From Acidobacteriota bacterium (GTDB taxonomy: Bacteria > Acidobacteriota > Blastocatellia > RBC074), in assembly GCA_018268995.1 (NCBI GenBank), contig JAFDVL010000041.1, positions 61,491-125,490 of the forward strand: 64,000 nucleotides of DNA. Reading direction: 5' to 3'. Below the pieces are notes generated by a model, which was given only the letters and a program-made list of their open reading frames with translations, did no database searches and had not been told where the DNA came from. Both the position numbers and the translations under genes were made by a program. Shown here one piece after another: positions 25,898-34,387 of this stretch. The stretch's first letter is position 1; each line of letters starts with the position of its first letter.

Positions 25898-27004
25898 ATG
25901 CCACGCCATCGGATTCTAAAATTCTCACTTCTCAGCATTGCTGCTATGTTGGCAGTTGGCCTAACATTTTCACAGTCACAAAAACGGATGTGGACGCCGA
26001 ATAAAATCCCAGCGAACGCACAATTTGTGGGGCAGCAGGCTTGTGCTGAATGCCATGGCGACAAGATAAAAACGCACGCAAAGACGTTGATGGGACGAGC
26101 GCTCGAAACCGTGGCAGAATCGGAGATTCTGCGTAAACATCCCAAACTATCTTTTCGCACAGGGCCTTATTCCTATGAAATTTTGCGCCAGGGCGCCCAA
26201 AGCATTTACCGGGTGACGGATGGGAAGGAAACAATTTCCCTTCCCGTGCTGTATGCCTTTGGGCTTGGATTTGCGGGGCAAACATACGTTTTACAAGGAG
26301 AAGCGGGGCTTTATGAAAGCCGCCTGAGTTTTTACAATGACACGCATGGATTGGATACCACAATTGGCCAATCCACAGATGTTCCGACCTCTTTGGCAGA
26401 TGCAGTAGGCCGATTAATGTCCAAAGACGAAACGCTGCAATGTTTCAGTTGCCACACGACAGGTGCAGTCAAGGGCGGAAAGCTGGAGCACAATGGATTG
26501 GTTCCCGGCATTGGCTGTGAGGCGTGCCACGGCCCTGGTGCTGAGCATGTTGCCCTGGGAAAACAAGGTGAACCGAACGCACATAAAATTTTCAATCCCG
26601 GCAAGTTGAGTGGGGACGAGCTAAGCCAGGAATACTGCGCTGCCTGTCATCGCAGTGTTGAGGATGTCACCGCCCTGCCACGGATGGGCGGACTCAATAA
26701 CGTTCGGTTTCAGCCCTATCGTATTTTCAATAGCAAATGCTACTCCGATGATCGCCGCATCAGTTGTATCGCCTGCCACGATGTTCATCAACCAATGAAA
26801 GAGGATGCTGCTTTCTATGACAACAAATGCACGGCCTGTCACAACACAAAACAATCGCCAGAGTCAGTCTCGCGTTTGTGTAAAGTCGCGACGGAAAAAT
26901 GCACTTCATGTCATATGCCGAAAGTGCCGATTCAGGGCGCGCACTTCAAATTTACCGATCATCGAATTCGCATCGCAAAACCTGGGGAACCATACCCATT
27001 CTAG
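25898..27004 (+). CDS. Seven-haem cytochrome c
   Basis: 368 residues with a signal peptide and seven CxxCH haem c sites, starting at residues 49, 182, 207, 247, 290, 311 and 335. Their spacing suggests a periplasmic or surface electron carrier of the cytochrome c554/NrfB-like class. Residues 85-150, between the first and second haems, form a cysteine-free insert. No catalytic partner such as a molybdopterin enzyme or nitrite reductase is beside it. The flanking TPR proteins are close enough for one operon. Donor and acceptor are unknown. The start codon is ATG at 25898. Confidence 0.88.
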   Translation: MPRHRILKFSLLSIAAMLAVGLTFSQSQKRMWTPNKIPANAQFVGQQACAECHGDKIKTHAKTLMGRALETVAESEILRKHPKLSFRTGPYSYEILRQGAQSIYRVTDGKETISLPVLYAFGLGFAGQTYVLQGEAGLYESRLSFYNDTHGLDTTIGQSTDVPTSLADAVGRLMSKDETLQCFSCHTTGAVKGGKLEHNGLVPGIGCEACHGPGAEHVALGKQGEPNAHKIFNPGKLSGDELSQEYCAACHRSVEDVTALPRMGGLNNVRFQPYRIFNSKCYSDDRRISCIACHDVHQPMKEDAAFYDNKCTACHNTKQSPESVSRLCKVATEKCTSCHMPKVPIQGAHFKFTDHRIRIAKPGEPYPF

Positions 27005-27011
27005 TTTCTAT

Positions 27012-28253
27012 ATGCCCACGAAATTCAACTTTCATCGCACTTTTCCCACGCTGGTTATCGGCCTGATTATCCTTGGCATTTCCGTAACGGCACAAACCAA
27101 ACGCCCCACAGCGCCGCAACGTGCTCCGGTCGTGAACCAGCAACAATTCGATCAATATTCGACACAGGCAAATCAGGCACGCGAAGCAGGCAAGCTGGAC
27201 GACGCAATTGAACTTTACCAGAAAGCGATTTCCCTGAAACCAAAATGGAACGAGGGCTGGTGGTATCTGGCCACATTGCTTTACGAAAAAGATCAGTATG
27301 CCGATGCGGCCAAAGCCTTCAACAACTCCGCTGCCTTAAATCCCAAAGTTGGTGCGCCGATTGTGATGTTGGGGCTGTGCGAATTTCGGATCGGCGAATA
27401 TGACAACGCATTGGCTCATTTGATTCAGGGCCGCAAAATCGGGATTGGTGAAAATGCTGAATTAGCCAAGGTCATGTTTTTTCACGAAGCGATGTTGCTG
27501 GTGCTGAAGGGCGAATTTGAGCAAGCCGAACGCATTCTCAATAAACTCAGCTACGATAATGTTAGTCACGAGCAAATTTTCATTGCGCATGGATTGGCTG
27601 TCTTGCGAATGCCCATGCTGCCGCAACAAATCGGCCCCACGCATAAAGACCGAGAGATGATTCGACGCGCGGGCTATGCCAATCACCTGATTGCGCAACT
27701 CAATGCCAGCGATGGGCAGGCAGAATATGAAAAACTGGCTGCGGATTATGCCAAAGTGCCTGCGGTGCAATATGCCTACGGGCGATACCTGCTCTACACG
27801 CAACGCGACGACGAAGCAGCAACGCAAGCCTTTCAGCGAGAATTAGAAAACTCCCCCAAACATGCACTTGCACGGTTGCAGATTGCCTACATCAAGCTGA
27901 AGAACAAGGAACCCGAAAATGGAATAAAGCTGGCTGAAGAAGCAGTCCAATTAAATCCTCGTCTGTTGCTGGGGCATTACATTCTGGGGCGGATTTTGCT
28001 GGATGCAGGTGAAACGCCGCGCGCAATTGAAGAACTGGAAATATCACAACGCATGGCTCCCGATGAACCCAAAATCTACTTCGCGCTTTCTCGTGCCTAC
28101 ACCAAAGTCGGACGCAAAGCCGAGGCTGACCGTGCGCGTCAAACCTTCACCCGATTGAACGCCGCAGCCGAAGCAGCAGCAGCTCAGGGTCAGGTCAAAG
28201 GCGAAGCCATTGATGAAAGCGCGGAAAAGAAATCGCCAACACCAAAACCTTAA
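27012..28253 (+). CDS. Secreted TPR-repeat protein
   Basis: 413 residues. The ATG at 27012 is preferred because a signal peptide follows (FPTLVIGLIILGISVTAQ); the frame is open to 26805, but that part overlaps the cytochrome gene in another frame. TPR units include GKLDDAIELYQKAISLKP and DQYADAAKAFNNSAALNP, and three more lie near the C-terminus. It starts 7 bp after the cytochrome stop, so it is probably translated from the same message. Probably a periplasmic scaffold; no enzyme motif is seen. Confidence 0.83.
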   Translation: MPTKFNFHRTFPTLVIGLIILGISVTAQTKRPTAPQRAPVVNQQQFDQYSTQANQAREAGKLDDAIELYQKAISLKPKWNEGWWYLATLLYEKDQYADAAKAFNNSAALNPKVGAPIVMLGLCEFRIGEYDNALAHLIQGRKIGIGENAELAKVMFFHEAMLLVLKGEFEQAERILNKLSYDNVSHEQIFIAHGLAVLRMPMLPQQIGPTHKDREMIRRAGYANHLIAQLNASDGQAEYEKLAADYAKVPAVQYAYGRYLLYTQRDDEAATQAFQRELENSPKHALARLQIAYIKLKNKEPENGIKLAEEAVQLNPRLLLGHYILGRILLDAGETPRAIEELEISQRMAPDEPKIYFALSRAYTKVGRKAEADRARQTFTRLNAAAEAAAAQGQVKGEAIDESAEKKSPTPKP

Positions 28254-28396
28254 ATTCTCGCCCTAAAAAATAATCGTTTATCCGTTGGAAGATGGTGGTA
28301 GGCCATCCACAATCAGCGATATAGTGCAGCAGCAAAGATTCTTAAGCGCAATATGATTCAGCGCTCAAAATTGTCGCAGAAAGGCCAAACGGCATC

Positions 28397-29638
28397 ATGA
28401 AAATTCTGATCATCGGCGGGGGCATTGGTGGGATGACAGCAGCCATCAGCCTGCATCAAGCAGGTTTTGAGGTCGAAGTATTTGAATCGGTGCCGACCCT
28501 TAAGCCGCTTGGCGTCGGGATAAATTTGTTGCCCCATTCGGTACGGGTTTTGACCAACCTGGGATTGCAGGATCGTTTGTCAGAAACGGCGGTTGCAACC
28601 CGCGAACTGGTCTATTTCAATAAATTCGGTCAGCGTTTTTGGGATGAGCCGCGCGGAATGTTTGCGGGCTATCGCTGGCCACAGTTCTCGATTCATCGCG
28701 GCGAATTACAAATGCTGCTTTTTCGCGCCGCACAAGAAAACATAGGCCAAAACCGCATTCACACAGGCCATCATCTGCATTCGTTTGTGGAGCAGGATAA
28801 CCAGGTTTATGCGAAATTCGTGGACAAAGACAGTGGCGAAATCCTGACCGAAGTAAAGGGCGATCTCCTGATCGGAGCGGATGGAATCCATTCTGTCGTG
28901 CGACAGCATTTTTATCCCAACGAAGGGCCGCCGAAATTTTCCGGCAATGTTCTCTATCGCGGCGTCACGAAGATGAAATCATTTCTCACGGGCAGTTCAA
29001 TGGCGATGATTGGGTATGCAGACAAGAAAATGGTCGTCTATCCGATTCATCAGACTTTGGACGAAGACGGCAAGCAGCTCATCAACTGGGTCGGCGACAT
29101 TAAGGCCGAAGATGTGCAGTTTTCGATACGTGATTGGAATCGGCAGGCCGACAAACAAAAGCTCCTGCCACAATTTGAAAGCTGGCGGTTTGATTGGCTT
29201 GATGTTTACAAACTGATTGAGGGCGCGGCAAACATCTATGAATTTCCCATGTCAGACCGCGATCCGCTGGAACGCTGGTCATTCGGCAGGATCACGCTTC
29301 TCGGCGACGCAGCGCATCCGATGTATCCCATTGGTTCCAACGGCGCTTCCCAAGCGATTCTGGATGTTGATGCGCTGACCGAATCGCTGCAATCCCATCC
29401 CGATCCCGTCGCCGCATTACAACAGTACGAAAGTATACGGCTGCCCGCGACAGCCAAAGTCGTCTTACAAAACCGCCAGCAAGGGCCGGATCACATCATG
29501 CAAGTGATGGAAGAACGCGCGCCAAACGGCTTCTCAAACCCATATGAGGTAATGAGCTTTGCCGAGATGGACGCGATGATGAGTCAATATCGGCGCATCG
29601 CAGGCTTTGATCGAGATACGCTCAACCAAAAAGCCTGA
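28397..29638 (+). CDS. FAD-dependent monooxygenase (PhzS/salicylate hydroxylase-like)
   Basis: 413 residues of the class A flavoprotein monooxygenase family. The FAD-binding glycine motif is in IIGGGIGGMTAAISLHQAGF, the DG motif in LIGADGIHSVVRQHF and the second FAD motif in LLGDAAHPMYPIGSNGASQAI. These enzymes hydroxylate aromatic or polyketide-like substrates using NAD(P)H and O2. The 413-residue length and the NGASQAILD stretch resemble PhzS-like proteins. It stands alone with 143 bp upstream and no pathway genes nearby, so the substrate is unknown. Confidence 0.87.
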   Translation: MKILIIGGGIGGMTAAISLHQAGFEVEVFESVPTLKPLGVGINLLPHSVRVLTNLGLQDRLSETAVATRELVYFNKFGQRFWDEPRGMFAGYRWPQFSIHRGELQMLLFRAAQENIGQNRIHTGHHLHSFVEQDNQVYAKFVDKDSGEILTEVKGDLLIGADGIHSVVRQHFYPNEGPPKFSGNVLYRGVTKMKSFLTGSSMAMIGYADKKMVVYPIHQTLDEDGKQLINWVGDIKAEDVQFSIRDWNRQADKQKLLPQFESWRFDWLDVYKLIEGAANIYEFPMSDRDPLERWSFGRITLLGDAAHPMYPIGSNGASQAILDVDALTESLQSHPDPVAALQQYESIRLPATAKVVLQNRQQGPDHIMQVMEERAPNGFSNPYEVMSFAEMDAMMSQYRRIAGFDRDTLNQKA

Positions 29639-29805
29639 GCAACCGCTGCTTTAGCCTTTACTCAAGCCGCCCGTCAAACTTAGCACGATGGATTCAAAAA
29701 CAACAGAATTCCCAAACACACTCTCAGAAAAAGCCAGCACAGAGGGAAAGCGCCTTTCTGTCTGAAACGCATACGCACGGCCTGCGGCAAACAAAAACTG
29801 TGCCG

Positions 29806-29833
29806 TGTAACCGTTCGAGATTCGATGGTGTCT
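29806..29833 (+). promoter_or_regulatory. Candidate ECF-sigma promoter
   Basis: TGTAACCGTTCG at 29806-29817 and TGTCT at 29829-29833 give AAC-N18-GTCT. The same arrangement lies before the other ECF operon (56828-56856), at almost the same distance from the first ATG (63 and 61 bases between). The ECF sigma factor encoded downstream may therefore drive its own operon. Confidence 0.45.
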
Positions 29834-29896
29834 GATCGGGTAGAAGGCAAAAGTTGCTTTCTGAGGGGTAGGAAAAAGCTTTACAAGGAGTACACT

Positions 29897-30406
29897 ATGA
29901 AAAAATTCGGGAAACTAAAATTGGTGGCACTTTCAACTGCACTGGTGGCGTGTTTGGCGTTACCGTTTGCTTACGCACAAAGCAAAGGCGGACGCGGTGG
30001 GCACGGTGGAAAACAGCGTGGCGGATGGCATCACGGACGACACGGTGAGATGGGCTTTCGCAATCTGAATTTGACGGATGCCCAAAAAACTCAGATGAAA
30101 CAGCTGCGAGACAGCTACCAGGAACGTACCCAAACGCTTCACACCGAACTACGCACCAAAATGCAGGAATTGCGTCAGGCCCAACAGGGCGGCGGATTTA
30201 ATGAGGCACTGGCAGCACAAAAATTGGCTGAAACGGCTCCCTTACGTGCCAAGCTGATGGCTGAGCGATTTAAGTTGCGGCAGGATTCAATGGCCGTGCT
30301 GACGCCAGAACAAAAAACACAGCTTGAACAGCAACGTGAACAGTTCAAAGCCAAGCGCGAACAGTTCAAGGCCAAACGGGCTGAGAAACAAAATCAGGTT
30401 CAGTAA
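29897..30406 (+). CDS. Spy/CpxP-like periplasmic protein
   Basis: 169 residues with a signal peptide (residues 1-27, ending PFAYAQ), a Gly/His-rich segment (about 29-52) that could bind metal, and two LTxxQ-type motifs (NLTDAQKTQMKQLRD and LTPEQKTQLEQQRE) of the Spy/CpxP fold. Such proteins are periplasmic chaperones or metal sensors linked to envelope stress. The C-terminal EQFKAKR is a 21-base tandem duplication. The start is ATG at 29897 with AAGGAG upstream, not the longer frame to 29825. It heads an operon with an ECF sigma factor, an anti-sigma factor and a second Spy-like protein. Confidence 0.82.
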   Translation: MKKFGKLKLVALSTALVACLALPFAYAQSKGGRGGHGGKQRGGWHHGRHGEMGFRNLNLTDAQKTQMKQLRDSYQERTQTLHTELRTKMQELRQAQQGGGFNEALAAQKLAETAPLRAKLMAERFKLRQDSMAVLTPEQKTQLEQQREQFKAKREQFKAKRAEKQNQVQ

Positions 30407-30425
30407 TTGACACGCGAGTAACTGC

Positions 30426-30462
30426 GGCGGGCCGAGGCTTTGGCAGAAAGCCCGCCTTTCTT
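30426..30462 (+). terminator. Weak terminator or attenuator after the Spy-like gene
   Basis: 7-bp GC-rich stem (30426-30432 with 30450-30456) followed by TTTCTT. It lies between the Spy-like gene and the sigma factor and would lower sigma expression relative to the chaperone. It covers the TTG at 30440, which argues against that codon as the sigma start. Confidence 0.5.
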
Positions 30463-30475
30463 CTCAGGAGTTCCT

Positions 30476-31132
30476 CTGACAGAACAATTGGATCAGGTGT
30501 CGGACATCGAACTTGCCTCGTCTGCCAAACAAGGCGATGAGGCAGCGTTTGCTGAAATTGTTCGTCGCTACAGTCCACGCGTCTTTCAGGTTGCCAGTCG
30601 GTTTTTCCGCGAACGGGCAACGGTTGAAGATGCCGCGCAGGAAGTTTTTTTACAAGCCTATACCCATTTGGCCGATTTTGCAGGTCGCGGTTCGCTGGAA
30701 GGCTGGCTGACACGCATTGCTACCACCACTTGTCTGAATTTAGTCCGAAATGTCCAGCGACGACCGGAAGGTAAACTGGCCACGCTTTCAGCGGATTCGG
30801 CGGATGATTTATCAAACGAGGAAGCGAACTGGCTGGATCATCAGTTGGCGGATGTCGCTGCGGCGCGTCATCGTTCCGCCGAAGAAAGTCTCGTTGCGGC
30901 AGACCTGACAGATCGCGTGTTGGCCAAACTTTCGCCTGATGATCGCCTGGTCTTGCTGATGGTAGACGGCGAAGAAATGCCCGTGAAAGAAGTGGCCGAA
31001 ACTACGGGCTGGTCAGAATCAAAGGTCAAAGTACAAGCATTTCGCGCCCGTCGTCGGATGCGAGAAGCGATTGAAACCCTCTTGACCGGCAGACGAAAAA
31101 AATCACCCGATGAAAGTGAGAGTAAGAAATGA
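30476..31132 (+). CDS. ECF RNA polymerase sigma factor
   Basis: About 218 residues. Region 2 is DEAAFAEIVRRYSPRVFQVASR through VEDAAQEVFLQAYTHLADF with GSLEGWLTRIA; region 4 is LSPDDRLVLLMVDGEEMPVKEVAETTGWSE with the helix-turn-helix. The start is uncertain. The CTG at 30476 has AGGAG 5 bases upstream and gives a normal ECF N-terminus, while the TTG at 30440 has no ribosome site and lies inside a hairpin. The anti-sigma gene overlaps the stop by 4 bases (ATGA). Confidence 0.87.
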   Translation: MTEQLDQVSDIELASSAKQGDEAAFAEIVRRYSPRVFQVASRFFRERATVEDAAQEVFLQAYTHLADFAGRGSLEGWLTRIATTTCLNLVRNVQRRPEGKLATLSADSADDLSNEEANWLDHQLADVAAARHRSAEESLVAADLTDRVLAKLSPDDRLVLLMVDGEEMPVKEVAETTGWSESKVKVQAFRARRRMREAIETLLTGRRKKSPDESESKK

Positions 31133-31632
31133 GCGACAACCACATCCTTCATCTACTGGATGAACGCCCTCTGTCGAGCTTAACCGCAACAGAGTTGGGG
31201 CAGATCACTGCCCACAACGCCAATTGCGATACCTGTTCATCAGCGTATGAAGCCGCGCAAATTGCTTTCGCCTTGTTGCAGGAACGAAGTGCGGTGAGCG
31301 TCGAGCCTTCGCCATTTTTCCAGACTCGTGTGATGGCGGCAATCAGAGAGAAAAACCAGGAGAAAGAGGCAGACGGCATCTTGAAATTCTGGCAGGCAGC
31401 CAAGGCATTGCTGACCTCAATGGCTGCGGTGGTTGTTTTGCTGACGACACTCACAATTTATACAGCGAACACATCATCCACCGAAGTATCTGAATCTTCC
31501 CTCAGTTTTAATAGTGACCCAGCGGAGGCGGTTATTTATGGGCGAGCGAACTTTGACGAAGTGGAGATCACGAATAGCGATGCGTTAAGTGACATTTACG
31601 GAATTGATCTGGAGGACAGTGATGGAAAGTAA
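31129..31632 (+). CDS. Anti-sigma factor with zinc-finger-like N-terminus
   Basis: 167 residues. An N-terminal cytoplasmic part has the HxxxCxxC pattern (HNANCDTC) of zinc-binding anti-sigma domains. A membrane segment follows near 93-111 (LLTSMAAVVVLLTTLTIYTA), then an acidic outer tail. It would hold the preceding sigma factor at the membrane until an envelope signal arrives. ATGA overlap with the sigma gene and an 11-base overlap with the next gene show tight coupling. Confidence 0.83.
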   Translation: MSDNHILHLLDERPLSSLTATELGQITAHNANCDTCSSAYEAAQIAFALLQERSAVSVEPSPFFQTRVMAAIREKNQEKEADGILKFWQAAKALLTSMAAVVVLLTTLTIYTANTSSTEVSESSLSFNSDPAEAVIYGRANFDEVEITNSDALSDIYGIDLEDSDGK

Positions 31633-31993
31633 AACACAAAATAAATGGCAAATCAGGGGCGCTGTTTTGTTGATCTTTTTGCTGGGTTTTTTAGCGGGTG
31701 CGCTGACGTTGACGATCTATCACAGCAAACGTCCTCCGGTATTCAGTGAGGTGCGACGAGAACGATTTGAGCGAATGGTCAATCAGCTTCAGTTAACATC
31801 GGGGCAACGGACACAGGTCAATCAGATTATGAATGAAATGCGCCAGAAATTCGTGGACTATCGCCGCCAATCGGCCCCACGCGTTCAGGAAATTCGCCAA
31901 CAGACCGACGAGCAATTGCAGAAAGTGCTCACCCCCGAACAATGGCAACAGTGGCAACAAATGACCCGCGAATCGCGGCAACGTCGACCATAA
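31622..31993 (+). CDS. Membrane-anchored Spy/CnrX-like protein
   Basis: 123 residues with one N-terminal membrane helix (GAVLLIFLLGFLAGALTLTIY) and a helical periplasmic part with LTSGQRTQVNQIMNEM and LTPEQWQQWQQM, both LTxxQ-like. It resembles sensor proteins that, in metal or envelope-stress systems such as CnrXYH, act with an anti-sigma factor. The ATG at 31622 lies inside the end of the anti-sigma gene. A role as the sensor of this sigma system is inferred from position and fold. Confidence 0.75.
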   Translation: MESKTQNKWQIRGAVLLIFLLGFLAGALTLTIYHSKRPPVFSEVRRERFERMVNQLQLTSGQRTQVNQIMNEMRQKFVDYRRQSAPRVQEIRQQTDEQLQKVLTPEQWQQWQQMTRESRQRRP

Positions 31994-32026
31994 TTCTTCC
32001 CAATTGTTTGGTTTGTCTGGCCAGGC

Positions 32027-34378
32027 TTAATGCGAATGCAGTTTGGCGGGGACCGAATCCAACTTGAAGGTCAGCGAGTGTATTTTTCTGACCTGATAAT
32101 TTGCCGCTGATTCCTTAATTTCCAATGACTGATTGATCGCGACATTGCGGAAGGTTTGCACTTGATTGCTGACAGGCCATCGCACTTCCAGAGAATCTAC
32201 CTTCGTCGCCTTGCCCAGGCCAATGTGTTGCGTCAGCGAAGAGTCTCCAAAAGAACCGCCGCTGGAAACTTCTTTGTACCGGGTGGCTTTCGTTCCATTC
32301 GGCATTATCAGCGTCAACTTAATCTTCGTGCCAATCGCCGCGCGATTAGTTTTCTCTCCCACCAGCCTCAGGGACAGCCAATGATTTCCGTTCTTCTGAT
32401 TTGGATTGGCAAACAGTGCTTTGTTGTATTTGTCGCCCGGAATAAAACCGCCGACATTCACATATAAATCCTGGTCGCCGTCATTGTCTACATCGCCAAA
32501 AGCGACGCCATGTCCTTTTTGCAAATGGCCCGTCGCAGTCGAAGCGGTCACATCTGCGAACCGCTTCCCGTCGCGATTGCGAAACATGAAGTTCGGCATC
32601 AGTGCGGTGTACGACGGTGCGCCTGTTCCCAAATAAAAGTCAGTGAATCCATCGTTATCCAAGTCTCCGAAATTCGCGCCCATTGTTGGCACGACGCGGT
32701 TCAAGCCGACTTTGGAGGTGACATCTTCAAACCCGCCTTTTTGATTATTGCGATACAGCTTCATGGTTTCAGCCTGTGGCGGCAAGCCTAAATATCCGCG
32801 CGCCACTTCCGTCACTGAAGGCACAAAGCTGGCGACGAATAAATCCAGCCAGCCGTCGTTGTCATAATCAAAAAACCACGTCGGGAAACTCATAATCGGC
32901 AAATTGACGCCTAACGTTTTTGCGATCTCTGAAAAGTGCCCGTTGCCATCGTTGTGGTACAGGAAATTTTCGCTGCCATAGTTCGACACATACAAATCCG
33001 CGTTGCCATCGTTGTCATAATCGCCCCAGGTCGCGCCTTTTGTGAATTCCCTACGGTTGACTCCGGCTTTGTCAGAAACATTAGTAAATGTTCCGTTGCC
33101 ATTGTTGCGAAAGAGCTGGCTGGGCGTTTCTTCGTGCCCGATAAACACATCCAACCAGCCGTCATTATCAAAATCCGCCCAGGCAGCGGAATGCGTGCGA
33201 TGTTTGTCACTCAGCAAGCCGCTCGCTTCCGTCACATCGGTGAACGTGCCATCGCCATTGTTCTTCAGCAAGGAATTTCGCATCGCGAATTCCCAACCGC
33301 CGCGCATCACAAAAATGTCCAGCCAGCCGTCATTGTTGTAATCTGTCTGCACACAATTGATGCCGCCCAGTTGGTTAGAAAGATTGGCTTTGGCCGTCCA
33401 ATCTGCAAAGGTTCCATCGCCATTGTTGTGGAAGTATTGAAGCGGCTCACAAGCATCTACGCTGGAAATCACGATGTCTAAATTTCCATCGTTGTCGAAG
33501 TCATCCAGAATCGAACCGCCTGCACCACGAACCGGATCAACGTGCAAACCGGACGCAATGTCGGGGAACTTCGGCAACCGATCTGCAACCGGAGTAATCG
33601 GCATCGGGATCAGCCATTCGCGCTTGATGCTGCGTGGATATTGCCCCAGTGTCATCGCCGCCAGATTCAACAGCCAGCGTACTTCCAGATTGTCAGGCTT
33701 TTGGGCAAGGTGTTTTTGAAAATATTCGATGGCCCCCGAAGCGCCCTCTTTCAGCTTGTGCTGCCCCGCCGAACTGAGCGGGAACAGGCACATTTCGGCA
33801 TTGTGGTTGTTGACACAATTGTCCAGTTCGCCACGTCGCAAATATGAAATGCCTAAGATTTCTTCGAGGTAGATTTTATCTTCGGAATATTCCGGCTGTT
33901 CGCGTAAGACCTGCTGCAACGATTGATACGCCGCTTCAAAATGCGTGATCGCTTTATTCATATTCCCGCGATAGGAATACAACTGACCAAGTTCATTGTG
34001 CAGGCGCACGATTTCAGCGAGGTAGCGGCGTTTGTCCAGCGCCTTTTCGAGAGATTGCAAATAGCTTTCGGCGGATTGAAACGCATCCGTTTCCGCCGCC
34101 TGTTTAGCAGCACAAATCGCAGCCAGATCCATTGCATTCGGCATTTTCAAAGCGCGGGTGGTCTCAATCCGCCCGGAAACTTCCAGGACGATTTGATAAT
34201 CGCCAGTGCCTGCGATGCGACGATTCCAACTCTGATCATTTGGAGTTTGTGTTTGGGAGGAAGAGCCGTAGGGAACAGAAAAAAGCAAAAGCAAAAAAAG
34301 CGCAGAAGACACAAATGGTTTTGCCCACCTGTTTTTTATGTCTCCCGCGCTTTTTGTGGTGCGTTTGCTTGGCAACAT
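32027..34378 (-). CDS. CRTAC1-family protein: TPR, FG-GAP/VCBS repeats and ASPIC/UnbV domain
   Basis: 783-residue secreted protein. Signal peptide at residues 20-40 (FVSSALFLLLLFSVPYGSS); a TPR-like helical segment at about 100-240; at least seven FG-GAP/VCBS units with the calcium-binding pattern D-x-D-N-D-G (for example DDFDNDGNLDIVIS, DYDNDGNADLYVS and DVDNDGDQDLYVN) at about 280-640; and a C-terminal ASPIC/UnbV domain. Such proteins are predicted beta-propellers at the cell surface, of unknown ligand. It starts at an ATG 9 bp after the VWFA-related gene on the same strand, so the two are probably co-transcribed. Confidence 0.88.
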   Translation of the reverse strand: MLPSKRTTKSAGDIKNRWAKPFVSSALFLLLLFSVPYGSSSQTQTPNDQSWNRRIAGTGDYQIVLEVSGRIETTRALKMPNAMDLAAICAAKQAAETDAFQSAESYLQSLEKALDKRRYLAEIVRLHNELGQLYSYRGNMNKAITHFEAAYQSLQQVLREQPEYSEDKIYLEEILGISYLRRGELDNCVNNHNAEMCLFPLSSAGQHKLKEGASGAIEYFQKHLAQKPDNLEVRWLLNLAAMTLGQYPRSIKREWLIPMPITPVADRLPKFPDIASGLHVDPVRGAGGSILDDFDNDGNLDIVISSVDACEPLQYFHNNGDGTFADWTAKANLSNQLGGINCVQTDYNNDGWLDIFVMRGGWEFAMRNSLLKNNGDGTFTDVTEASGLLSDKHRTHSAAWADFDNDGWLDVFIGHEETPSQLFRNNGNGTFTNVSDKAGVNRREFTKGATWGDYDNDGNADLYVSNYGSENFLYHNDGNGHFSEIAKTLGVNLPIMSFPTWFFDYDNDGWLDLFVASFVPSVTEVARGYLGLPPQAETMKLYRNNQKGGFEDVTSKVGLNRVVPTMGANFGDLDNDGFTDFYLGTGAPSYTALMPNFMFRNRDGKRFADVTASTATGHLQKGHGVAFGDVDNDGDQDLYVNVGGFIPGDKYNKALFANPNQKNGNHWLSLRLVGEKTNRAAIGTKIKLTLIMPNGTKATRYKEVSSGGSFGDSSLTQHIGLGKATKVDSLEVRWPVSNQVQTFRNVAINQSLEIKESAANYQVRKIHSLTFKLDSVPAKLHSH

Positions 34379-34387
34379 CGAAAGAGG

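Noticed and set aside
26805..27011. N-terminal extension of the second TPR protein
   Set aside because: It lies over the cytochrome gene in another frame, and the signal peptide begins at the ATG at 27012.
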